From Symbiodinium sp. CCMP2592 (Eukaryota > Sar > Dinophyceae > Suessiales > Symbiodiniaceae), in the NCBI GenBank assembly GCA_905221615.1, contig CAJNDT010006002.1:346501-410500 (forward strand): DNA of 64,000 nt, written 5' to 3'. Made by a program: the position numbers and the translations under genes. The stretch's first letter is position 1. Each line of letters begins with the position of its first letter. This document shows positions 43,921-53,682 of this stretch, piece after piece. The notes beneath the pieces are model-generated. The model saw nothing but the letters and a program-made list of their open reading frames with translations. It was not told the origin of the DNA and did not search any database.

Positions 43921-44150
43921 CCTAAACCCTACATTTCCTAAACCCTACATTTCCTAAACCCTACATTTCCTAAACCCTACATTTCCTAAACCCGAAATCC
44001 AAATCCCGAAATCCTACACCGAACATCCTACACCCTACATCCTAAACCCTACATTTCCTAAACGCGAAATCCTAAACCCGAAATCCTAAACCCGAAATCC
44101 TACACCCTACATCCTAAACCCGAAATCCGAAACCCGAAACCCTATGACTA
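43921..44150. repeat. 16-bp minisatellite built on CCCTAAA
   Basis: Four perfect units of CCTAAACCCTACATTT (43,921, 43,937, 43,953, 43,969) are followed by degenerate CCTAAACCCGAAAT units to 44,150. A higher-order derivative of the telomere-like motif. Confidence 0.85.
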
Positions 44151-44288
44151 CAGTACTGAAAGGATCCGGGGACTGCACCCTGAGTAGAACCCCTAAACAG
44201 AGAAAAAAAAAAGAGCTACTGTATGAGCAACTGGAAACACATCAAGTTACCTTAAACCCCCAAAGGACAAGAAGTTTGGGTTTAGGGT

Positions 44289-45081
44289 TTAGGGTTTAGG
44301 GTTCCCGAAATCCTGAATCTTATACGTCTTCGTAGGACGACAAGGAGCGGTGTACAGCACAGGAGGAGGCCGGCTCACGTTGGATGGCGCGTAGGTGTAG
44401 GTGTATGTCTGCGGTGCCTCTGCCGGGACATACTGGTACACCGGGGATGCTGCAGGGACTGCGTATACTGGGGGTGCAGAGGTGGCAGCCGGGGCAGCAG
44501 CTGGGGCAGCATAGACTGGGGGAACCTCGGGAGCTGCGGCAGGTGCAGCATACACTGGTGGCACGTCTGGCACCGCAGCTGGTGCAGCATAAATGGGAGG
44601 CACCTCTGCAGCTGGGGCCGCATAGATCGGCGGCATCTCGGGTACCGCAGCAGGTGCGGCATAAACCGGTGGTACTTCCGGCACCGCCGCAGGTGCTGCG
44701 TAGATCGGGGGTACCTCAGGCGCAGCGGCGGGCGCGGCGTAGATGGGAGGCATCTCGGGAGCCGCTGCAGGTGCTGCATAGACAGGAGGCACTTCCTGGG
44801 TTCCGAGCAACCACAGACATGGAGCAGAATTAACAAACTAGACCGTAAAACCCTGGCGACTCAATCTGCACCCTAGTTAAAGCCCAAACACTCGACCATG
44901 AATCTAAAACCCTAAACCCTAAACCACTCCTAAACCCTAATAAAACCCTAAACACAAAGTAGGGTACTCCAGACCCAGCTTCGGGCTGTGCGGCCGGCGC
45001 AGCATAGATCGATTGCTGCTTTGGGGCCTTCGGTATCGGTGCTGCGTAGAGCGGCTCGTTTGGGCGCAGCACCGGCGACAC
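44289..45081 (-). CDS. Pro/Ala/Tyr tandem-repeat protein, two exons
   Basis: Exon 44,980-45,081 reads RPNEPLYAAPIPKAPKQQSI then YAAPAAQPE. Exon 44,289-44,795 carries about eight copies of a 13-residue unit, APEVPPIYAAPAA, then a Tyr/Thr-rich tail ending TKTYKIQDFGNPKP. Both exons share the YAAP unit and are in phase 0 with each other. The 184-bp intron (44,796-44,979) has a GC donor (GAA|GCTGGG) and a CCCAG|G acceptor. It contains CCCTAAA repeats, which shows that telomere-like DNA does sit in introns here. Another AG|G acceptor at 45,082-45,083 means more 5' exons exist, beyond the family C element at 45,101. The repeat is low-complexity and structural-looking (cell wall, surface or cytoskeletal proteins have such units). 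No family assigned. Confidence 0.65.
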
Positions 45082-45100
45082 CTAGGCTTCTCAATGGGCC

Positions 45101-45213
45101 TATAAGGTAAAAGCCAGAAAGTTGGAATATGATTATCCTAAACCCTTCTATGGTAAATTACAGGGTATCCTACCCTGAAACCATATTCCAACTTTCTGGA
45201 GTTCCCTATAAAG
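45101..45213. mobile_element. Inverted-repeat element, family C
   Basis: TATAAGGTAAAAGCCAGAAAG to CTTTCTGGAGTTCCCTATA; lies about 20 bp upstream (minus sense) of an exon acceptor. Confidence 0.8.
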
Positions 45214-46169
45214 GGATCTGAAAAGGGCGCTGTGAGGGTTCTACTAGAATGGTTGCTTGTATAAGGGCTTTATGAAGGTCTTCATGAGGTTTTGGGGGGA
45301 ACCGAACTGAAGTTACTAGTAAAGGAAAGCAAGTCGTCTTGTTTCCAGATTATGGTACCTGAAGCATTGAGGTTGTTTAAGCACGTTCTGGCAACTTAAA
45401 CCGAAATTGTATTACCAAAACCATTAAACTAACCGCGGCCCAGAAACAATCGTGATCGGCCGCAGAGCGGAGACCACTGGCTGGGTGAGCGAAGTCGACG
45501 GAACAGGCATCGCTGCCTTTGCAAGGGAACGCTCACTGGAGTTGAGGGTTTGAGTCCCTGAACCCAAACCTGAAAATCCCAAACCCTGAAGGGTTTAGAT
45601 TGAGTGGGGCTTTGGTGGATCTATACTTCTACAATTATACAGGATCCCTTGAGGGATAGTATTCCTGATTTTTCAAGCTCCTATATTACCTTCTGGGGTC
45701 CTTACTGTCGCACTCTTTTGGGAATGCAGAAGGGGACATCATCTTTAGGACCCGACAGGGGTCGGGATAATCAAAATCAACACAGGCTTACAGACCCATA
45801 CAGCCTCTGTATACCATACGGCTTAGGGTTTACTGTAGGGTTTATAGGGTTATAGTACCAGTTTTACGGCTTAGGGTTTAGGGTTATAGTATAAGTATTA
45901 CGGCTCAGGGTTTAGAGTTTTAGTATAGTTTTTCCCAAAATCTAGTTCCAACAACTAGCCTCCTATATCGCCTTTTTGCCGCTACCTAGCTCTCCACCAC
46001 GGATGAAACGAGCATAGCAACATCCTCCCACTACTTCCACACCTGTAGCCCCAAACATACGACATGGCAGGCTATTCGGGTTCGGGGTTTCGGACTAGGA
46101 TTTAGGTAGACTGCAGGGAAGACTGGTATATTTAAACTCGGGACTCGATACTCGGAGTAACCCATACTG
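45214..46169. other. Spacer or intron, no gene seen
   Basis: Degenerate family E-like text at 45,627-45,690 and telomere-like fragments. No exon defended. Confidence 0.4.
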
Positions 46170-46264
46170 TTGATGATATAAATCCTGCATTACCTTAAGG
46201 ACCCTCAACTATGGGAATTAGTGTATATGCCACATTATGGGTAATGCAGGAATTATATCATCAG
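46170..46264. mobile_element. Inverted-repeat element, family K
   Basis: TGATGATATAAATCCTGCAT and ATGCAGGAATTATATCATCA form 24-bp inverted ends with TACCT/GGGTA inside. Single copy. Confidence 0.7.
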
Positions 46265-46505
46265 CCGTATTTCCCTTCATGTTTTGATCCCCGAGAACAG
46301 AGCCCTGCATGCCAAAAAGCGGCCAATGCTGACATCAAATACGTCTAGTTCTAGGGGCAGAGACAAACCCTAAATTTCAATCCCTAAACCCTAGACCCTA
46401 AACCCTAAACCCTAAATTTTAAACCCTGAACGCTGAACCCCTCAACCGTACACCCTAAACCGCTTGGGCAAAGATCTGCATGCCAAGAAACGGCCACTGC
46501 TGCCA

Positions 46506-46556
46506 TCAAATACGCGCTTGCCGGAGGCTACCCTCGTAGATCTTCGAACCCAAGTG
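46506..46556 (-). CDS. LF-LG-like exon (candidate)
   Basis: CTGCAG acceptor, reads HLGSKIYEGSLRQARI then a stop. Codons upstream of the acceptor continue the pattern as RFLQ-HLG, so the true acceptor may be earlier. Confidence 0.3.
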   Translation of the reverse strand, partial: HLGSKIYEGSLRQARI

Positions 46557-46940
46557 CTGCAGGAATCGGTTTAGGGTTTGGGGTTTAGGGTTCAGGGTTT
46601 AGGGTTTAGCTCATGTTGCAAAAAGACGTCCTATCACGGGGTTTGGGGTTTGGGGCTATGGAAGAGTTCGTGCAAAACCCTGCAATCTAGGGCTTAGGAC
46701 CGTTCAGGACCTGTTCAGGAAGAGCTTCTTCCTGAACACAGGGGTCCAACCGCGCCTTTGGGTATGTAGGGCTTCGCTCGTTTAGGGTTTAAAGATTAGG
46801 GTTAATCAGGACGACTAAATCCCTAAACCCTGAAGCCGCGAACTTGTGCACCTTATACCATAAGCAAGCCAGAGATGTGAATGGCGAGGCGCAAGTTACA
46901 TTAGTACCTCAACGCACTAACTGGGCTGCGGAATCCGAAT

Positions 46941-47050
46941 CCCAGAGGGTCCATATACACTACCATTATGAAGCTAGCTCCCCAAAACCATACTAGGCAT
47001 GGTTTTTTGGTACCTAACTCCATAATGGTAGCGTATATGGACCCTCTGGG
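46941..47050. mobile_element. Inverted-repeat element, family G
   Basis: CCCAGAGGGTCCATATACAC and near-perfect inverse, AAT duplicated at both sides. Confidence 0.85.
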
Positions 47051-47056
47051 AATGTC

Positions 47057-47153
47057 TATACTGAACTTAGAACCCTAGCAAAAATTGTAATTTTAGCTGT
47101 CTCTTAGGGATTATAATAACCATAAGTTAAAACTATTCCTACGTACCCCTAAG
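47057..47153. repeat. Dispersed 97-bp repeat, family H copy 2
   Basis: Matches 18,709-18,805; begins TATACTGAACTTAGAACCCT. Confidence 0.7.
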
Positions 47154-47989
47154 ATGTAGAGCCATCGCCTTTCAAGTGTCGCAAAAATTCATGGCAACCT
47201 ACAGCACTGCACTGCAAAGTGCGTCTCAAGCAAAGGCCCCGAGTGACCAACCGTGCTCCCTAAATGGCTTCCTAAACCGGAGACATCGAAAAGTCCGGCC
47301 TTCAAAAAATCCGAACCCTAAGCCCTAAACCCTGAAATCGTTCAATCTCTACCCCCGAAACTCCTGAACCCAAAACCCCGAAACGTTTCAATCTCTAGCC
47401 CCGGCCCGACTTCAACCCAAACCCCAAACGAAGTCCCAGCCCGGTCTTGCACCCACTTACAACCCTGAGCTCTGTGACCTTACGCATAAAGAAAAGAGGA
47501 GACTTACAAAGTCTGTTATAAGCTTAGGGGTTCGTACAAGGCTTGTTCGACAAGGGTTTATTGGTTGTAATGACGGATTAAGAATCCGGGCACTCTCAAA
47601 GTACATTATACATGGTCCAAAGGCAGCTATTTGGCTTATCTACTTACAACTTATAGCCCCAACTCTCTGAAATGCCCCATATGTGGATTCCGCGTAAATT
47701 CACCGATGGCCAGAGTGTTTAGTCAGAAACTTTACATTGGTATAGAAGCCTTCAGGGCTTCAATCTCTTACAAGTGGTACATAGGGACTGAATAAGGGAT
47801 TAAAGGACCGGATTACCCCACATGAGTAAATCTGTGGATGGTGATAAACGAGCTGATGATCCCTCTAGAGCCTTCCAGAGGAGTGTGTGAGGGGAAATAT
47901 TCTCACCAGCCTGGCCGACCTCAACACATTACCAGTTCATCACGAACGTGCAACGCCCCAAATAACTGTACCTAGAGGTTTTGGAATAC
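47154..47989. other. Spacer or intron, no gene seen
   Basis: Degenerate CCCTAAA text to 47,400, then unique-looking DNA without a defended exon. Confidence 0.4.
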
Positions 47990-48065
47990 ACGTGTGCAGC
48001 CTGCGCCCAGACCCAGAAACACAACCATGACCTGACCCTGGCATGGAAGAGCTGTTGATCCATCA
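47990..48065 (-). CDS. LF-LG-like exon (candidate)
   Basis: CGAAG acceptor, reads MDQQLFHARVRSWLCFWVWA then QAAH. QLFHARVRSWLC fits the register with R for G. The frame stays open a further 25 codons upstream. Confidence 0.3.
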
Positions 48066-48512
48066 CTTCGCGAGGTGTGCGCGGCGCTGCACGTAGCTGC
48101 GAATTAAAGCTAAGCGGCTGCCCGTGCAGCTCTTCGCTTCAAGCCACGGTGTGCCATTGACTCGCTCATCGCCAGTATCATCATCATCATCATCACCACC
48201 ATCGTCATCCACATTGAGCACAATGTAGTGTTCACCTTTCATTTCAACACACGTGAGGAGCTACGGCAGGAGCTACGGTAAGTCCAACGAAGGATCGCAT
48301 CACAATTGTCCACTCAGACCACCTGCGCAGAGCCGAAACGACTGGGACTCAGCACAAGTATTGACAATCGGAGAGTGAACCAAGTACTGAGGCCACATGT
48401 GCATAATTTGGTGGCAGTAATCATGATGGTAACCAGTAACCAGCCGCAATACTCAGCATCGTCGTCGTCTTTGTAATGTAAAAAGCAGTTTAAGCAGCAA
48501 AGCGGAAGAAGT

Positions 48513-48549
48513 AGTAGTAGTAGTAGTAGTAGTAGTCGTCGTAGTAGTC

Positions 48550-48630
<81 letters not shown>

Positions 48631-48760
48631 ATACATAGAACCAGTCGTCGTCGTAGTCATAGTCGTAGTCGCTAGTCGTAGTCGTAGTGGTGGTGGTGGT
48701 GGTGGTGGTGGTGGTAGTGGTGATACTAGTAGTAGTACTCGTCGTAGCGGTAGCGGTAGC
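48513..48760. repeat. (GTA)n microsatellite with GTC and GGT blocks
   Basis: GTA triplets (48,513-48,628, interrupted by GTC) then GTC/GTA and a GGT run (48,688-48,718). Open frames here are artefacts. Confidence 0.9.
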
Positions 48761-48864
48761 AATGGCGGTAAAAGCCTTCAATCCTGAACCCTCCAAAGAA
48801 ACCCTTAAACCCCAAACCCGTATAGTAAGGCTTGCAGTACAACCTAAGGGCATCCGAAGCCGTC

Positions 48865-50110
48865 AACAAAGAACTCCGGCGGGGCACAGTGCCGGCTGTG
48901 GACTCGTCAGCCTTCGGCTGCCAAATGCCCCCCGGCTCCAGGTGTTTTGGATCCGCCTGCGGTTTAGGGTTGAACGGTTGGGGTTTGGAGGTTCCGGGTT
49001 TGGGGTCTCGGGTCTATGCTTTATCGTTTTGGATTTGATGGTTAATCCCTCGGGCTCATAAGGCTTGGAGTTTAGAGTTCAGTCAACAAAAGCGCTCTCC
49101 AGATCCGTAGAAACAGGATCCCACTTAGGGGTATGGGGTCTACATAAGGTATACAGTTTAGGGTTTGGGGTCAAGGGCTTAACAGCCTGTAGCATGCTCC
49201 ACCGAGCACAGGCGGTAAATGCGATAACATCCAATTATACGGGGCCTTGATCAATCATACGGGGCTATCACTACATTATATAGGAACTATAAAGCAATAA
49301 ATATACTACATCAGCGATCTGGCGAGACAAGCGAAACCCCGGTGCACGCTATCCGAGTGATCTTTGTTCATCTCATGACACCCGACGCTGACAATGAGTC
49401 ACAGGCTCTTGCTTCAATGTCAAAGGCTTTGGTCCATAGGTGTGGAGTGGGGTAGCGAAGTTCGAGGGAACACCACAGCAAGCTGTCAGAACCTTACAAA
49501 TCATGCCGGGGATGGGGGCAATCAAACACGACGATAACCCTCCAAAGCCAAAAGCCGGAGAGACTTCAGAGAGTCTGATCTCAAGTTAACCTTAAACCCG
49601 CAACCTTGGCTCCCTCCCCCAGCCTTCCACTAAGGATAGACCCTCGGCGGCACTGACATGTTAGAAACTCGCGCTGTTGATCACTCCCCGTAAGTCCTTC
49701 GCCTTGCTTGATCCTTAAAAATATTGGCAATCGCTGCAGCCAATCCGTGAGGGCTGCAGGGAAGTTGGGGGCTTTGACTTCTGCAAAGCGAACGCCTGCC
49801 ACGGCGAGGCTCCTTGCTCCTCGTCTGCAGAACAATAAAATCTGGCTTTGGGACTGGTCCCCAAAGAGCCCAATACTCCTGAATTGAGACATATACGTAC
49901 CACAAACTTGCGCAGGGCTTCATATTATTACTTCAGGTATATATTCCTAGATTTCGATTAAGAGGTACTGGGCTCCCAGCACTTCGGACTGGTACAACGA
50001 AACCCCAACCAAAATTCGAGAAACGAGACACAGGCACCACAGGACGACTTTATGGTTTGTTGATCCGACAGCAAACCCGTTACAGCTGTGACAGTCCTAC
50101 TTCACAAATT
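48865..50110. repeat. Dispersed repeat of about 1.2 kb, copy 1
   Basis: It aligns along its length with 62,861-64,000, starting at GTGCCGGCTGTGGA-type text. A near-identical 150-bp block (49,770-49,920) includes CGCTTTGCAGAAGTC. A minus frame in that block reads RRGARSLAVAGVRFAEV then FPAALTDWLQRL after a CTGCAG acceptor, and is kept open in both copies. Element type unknown. Confidence 0.75.
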
Positions 50111-50289
50111 TGCTTGCAATGCCGTTCCGATGGGCACATCAGGGTTAGCGTTTGTCAGTATAAGGTTTCTGTCAGGATATTGTAAGGATACTGCAGGCAT
50201 TGCATTCACACAGCAGCTCGCGCAATGCTTTTGCTGGCTGGTGAAAAAGCGCCTCCCTGCCTTACTTACATGCAATGTACATAGCATTA

Positions 50290-50982
50290 GCATAATGCAA
50301 AAACATATATACACATACTCATAGACTGCATATACAAATACGTATGCTACATATACACAACATATACAAATGAATCTACATATACAATACCGTACGTGTA
50401 CCTATGCCTATGCCTGCACCTTTAGCTTTACGCACACACAGGCAGTTGCACATACACATGCAGAAGCACACGCACACCCATATACTCGTACACCCACGTG
50501 GACCAGAACACATACGCATGCATGTACACGTACGCATACTCTTACATACAAATACACCCACACACCATTAATTATACACGTACACATACACGTACACATG
50601 CGTATACACATACAGACACAGAGACCTACAAGCACGTACACATACATTTGCCCATATATGCAAATTTACATGTGCACCTACACGTACACGTACACATACC
50701 TACTCATGCGCATACGCAGGCACAAACACACACCCACACACACTTACTTACAAACACACACACACACACACGCGCCCAAACACCCATATACACGTACATA
50801 TACACATGATCGCACATGCACATACGCATATACACATATGCCTACGTTTTCCTGCATGCATACCATACCCATACACATCCACATACACATGCACGTACAC
50901 ATCCACGTACACATACACACAAGCCTACACATACACACACACACACACATACACATACACATATATGTTTTTACATATGTAC

Positions 50983-51015
<33 letters not shown>

Positions 51016-51800
51016 TTTTTATTTATACTATATACATATATATATGTATTATACACCACATACACACATACACGTGCACATACACAAAAACATATACACA
51101 CACAAGCACACATACCCACACAAGCACGCACACACCATATAAACATACACACACACACACACTTGCACATACACTTCACACACACACACACACACCACAT
51201 ACACAGATACACGTACACCAACACGCACACACACACACACACACACACGCACACTCACGCACACACACACACACACATAAACGCACGCATCAACCAATAT
51301 ACACGACACATACACGTACACATGCAGATACACATGCACATACACCTATATACATGTAGACGTACGTACCCAACAAAAACACATACACAATACACCCAGG
51401 CATGGTCACATGTATACATACAGACATATATACAGACATACAGACATATACACACACGTTTGTAGATACAGACATACATATGCATACTACCCACATAGTT
51501 AGATACATAGATACATGCATACGTGCATACATACACACATACATACATACGCATGTACAGACGTTACAGAGCATGCATATACATACACGTACATATGCAT
51601 GTGTATATGCATTGACATAGGTATAAACTAAACACATACAAAATACACACATACACATGAACACAAATACAGAGATACAGGCATACAGGCATACACACAT
51701 ACAGACATATATGCATGCATGCATCTAACTATATACAGACATACATACATACATACATACATACATGCATACATGCATACATACATACATACATTGTACA
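50290..51800. repeat. CA/TA-rich alternating low-complexity block
   Basis: About 1.5 kb of ACAC, ACATAC, ATAT and CATA motifs, ending in perfect CATA units (51,735-51,795). Long open frames such as 50,370-51,359 are by-products (Thr-His or Cys-Val text). Alternating purine-pyrimidine DNA of this kind can adopt Z-form. Confidence 0.9.
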
Positions 51801-51993
51801 TACACACAAGAAAACAACGGAGACTCCTATTGCTTCGTCTTCGGCAAGGGAGTATGGTGCAGTATTGCCGCAATACAGAACTTTGGTTGTGCATCGAGAC
51901 TGATGTCTGTTTGCGGACCTTAGGGCGTACATTTATAGTACATCTAGAGAAGATAAGAGAATGACAATAAGATTGCTATACATGGAACTCTCC

Positions 51994-52089
51994 TCAGCTA
52001 TACCGGCACTGCGACACTATCCGGGCGATGAAGGCACCCACAAACAGGATGCCAAAGACGCCAACGTTCTCCTCGATTTTCGCCTCGAG
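51994..52089 (-). CDS. Candidate C-terminal membrane exon
   Basis: TAGCAG acceptor, then LEAKIEENVGVFGILFVGAF then IARIVSQCRYS and a stop at 51,994. It looks like an amphipathic stretch plus a final transmembrane helix. It lies just downstream (minus sense) of the TPR gene but in a separate exon; the parent gene is unknown. Too short to stand out as an open frame. Confidence 0.4.
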   Translation of the reverse strand, partial: LEAKIEENVGVFGILFVGAFIARIVSQCRYS

Positions 52090-52193
52090 CTGCTACACTG
52101 CACTGAACTGCATCTATCATTCTATCATATTGCTTGACTCGACCAACAGCAGAGCCCAAGTCCACTATTCTATGCTGTGATATAACACGCAGG

Positions 52194-53416
52194 TCATGGG
52201 CCTGTGTTCTTCTCGTCGCCGCTTCCTGGTCCTGGACCGGCTCGGCGATGTCGGTTCAAGAGTGTCGCTGGCTCGGACCCCTCTCGGCATTCCACAAGCT
52301 GAGCAAGTTGGCTTTGGCTGCTCTGCGTCTGGGGATGGCCGGGGCCCAGCACCTCTACTTGGGCATCCAGGACGTACTGGCAAACTCGCAATGCTTCTTC
52401 GGTCCTGCCTAATTCATGCAAGCATTCTGCCATGCTTCCTTGCGTTCTCAGCGTGTCCGGGTGACGTGCTCCAAGAGCTTCCGTCCGAGCAGCCAGGACC
52501 TCTTGGTTCATCTGCAGCGCTTCCTCGAACTTGCCCAGACTCTTGAGAGTCATTGCCATACTTCCTTGCGCTCTGAGCGTGAGCGGGTGGCATGATCCGA
52601 GGGCCTCAGTCCTTGCAGCCAGGACCTCTTGCTCCATTTGCAGCGCCTCCTCGAACCTGCCCAGTTCCTTGAGAGTCATTGCCGTGTTTGCTTGCGTGGA
52701 GAGCGTGTCCGGGTGGCGTGCTCCCAGCGCTTCAGCCCGAGCAGCCAGGACCTCTTGCTCCATCTGCAGCGCCTCGTCGAACCTGCCCAGACTCCAGAGA
52801 CTGCTTGCCATGTTTCCTTGCGCTCTGAGCGTATCCAGGTGGCGTGTTCCCAAAGCCTCAGTCCGAGCAGACAGCACCTCTTGCTCCATCTGCAACGCCT
52901 CCTCGAACCTGCCCAGACTCCTGAGAGTGCTTGCCATGTTTCCTTGCGCTCTGAGCGTGTCCAGGTGGCGTGCTCCCAAAGCCTCAATCCGAGCAGCCAG
53001 GACCTCTTGGTTCATCTGCAGCGCCTCATCAAACCTGCCCAACTCCTGGAGAGTGCTTGCCATGTTTGCTTGCACTTGGAGCGCGTGCGGGTGGCGTGCT
53101 CCCAGCGTTTCAGTCCGAGCAGCCAGGACCTCTTGGTTCATCTGCAACGCTTCCTCGAACCTGCCCAGACTCCTGAGAGTGCTTGCCATGTTTCCTTGCA
53201 CTACGAGCGTGTCGGGTGGCGTGCTCCCAGAGCTTCAGTCCGAGCAGCCAGGACCTCTTGGTGCATCTGAAGCGCTTCTTCAAACCTGCCCATGTCCTGG
53301 AGAGTGCTTGCCATGTTTCCGTGCGCACTGAGCGCCCACGAGTGCTCTGGGCTGAGGATGGTCTGGAAGAGGCAGAGCTTCAGCTTCAGGAAGCGGGCCC
53401 GGGCCTGCACGAGCAC
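52194..53416 (-). CDS. Tetratricopeptide-repeat protein, one frameshift
   Basis: The main frame holds seven tandem 42-residue repeats with the core GRFEEALQMNQEVLAARTEA and LGARHPDTLRTQ. This is the kinesin-light-chain/nephrocystin-type TPR, a helix-turn-helix scaffold for protein binding. An eighth repeat lies upstream in another frame (53,215-53,416, HGNMASTLQDMGRFEEALQM). A missing C near 53,214, where other repeats read GTGTCCGGG and this one GTGTCGGG, joins the two frames. The C-terminus ends NRHRRAGPGPGSGDEKNTGP. No intron is needed within the repeats. The N-terminus beyond 53,416 is not defined. Repeats are 80-90% alike, consistent with recent tandem growth. Pseudogene or single-base assembly error are both possible. 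Confidence 0.8.
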
Positions 53417-53560
53417 CCAGCGAACTCAGCTATAGACTGCATTAATAAGGCTTCGACTTCGATTTTGGTTGCATGCAAGCGACCCCTGTGTTTGATTGTG
53501 TTTGTGGATATAAGATGAAGGAATATGGTTGTCTGGTCAGTGTTGGCTTTTTTCTTTGGA

Positions 53561-53682
53561 CATCGGTGGCATCGCAGCAAACAGCAAATCAAAACTAGCC
53601 ATGTAGACGCTCGATTTTGCAAGCACCAGCTCGCGAAACACATCGGTGTCACCGCAGCAAGTAGCAAATCAAAACTAGCCAT
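53561..53682. repeat. 42-bp direct repeat pair, 80 bp apart
   Basis: CATCGGTGGCATCGCAGCAA... at 53,561-53,602 and CATCGGTGTCACCGCAGCAA... at 53,641-53,682, both ending CAAATCAAAACTAGCCAT. Lies between the TPR and membrane genes, overlapping the tail of the latter's second frame. Confidence 0.8.

Noticed and set aside
48314..48853. 179-codon minus frame with poly-Thr and poly-Leu
   Set aside because: It is explained by the GTA/GGT microsatellite at 48,513-48,760.
50370..51465. Open frames of 219 and 329 codons rich in Thr/His, and Cys/Val frames on the other strand
   Set aside because: They are the translation of ACAC/ACATAC low-complexity DNA with no domain and no codon structure.
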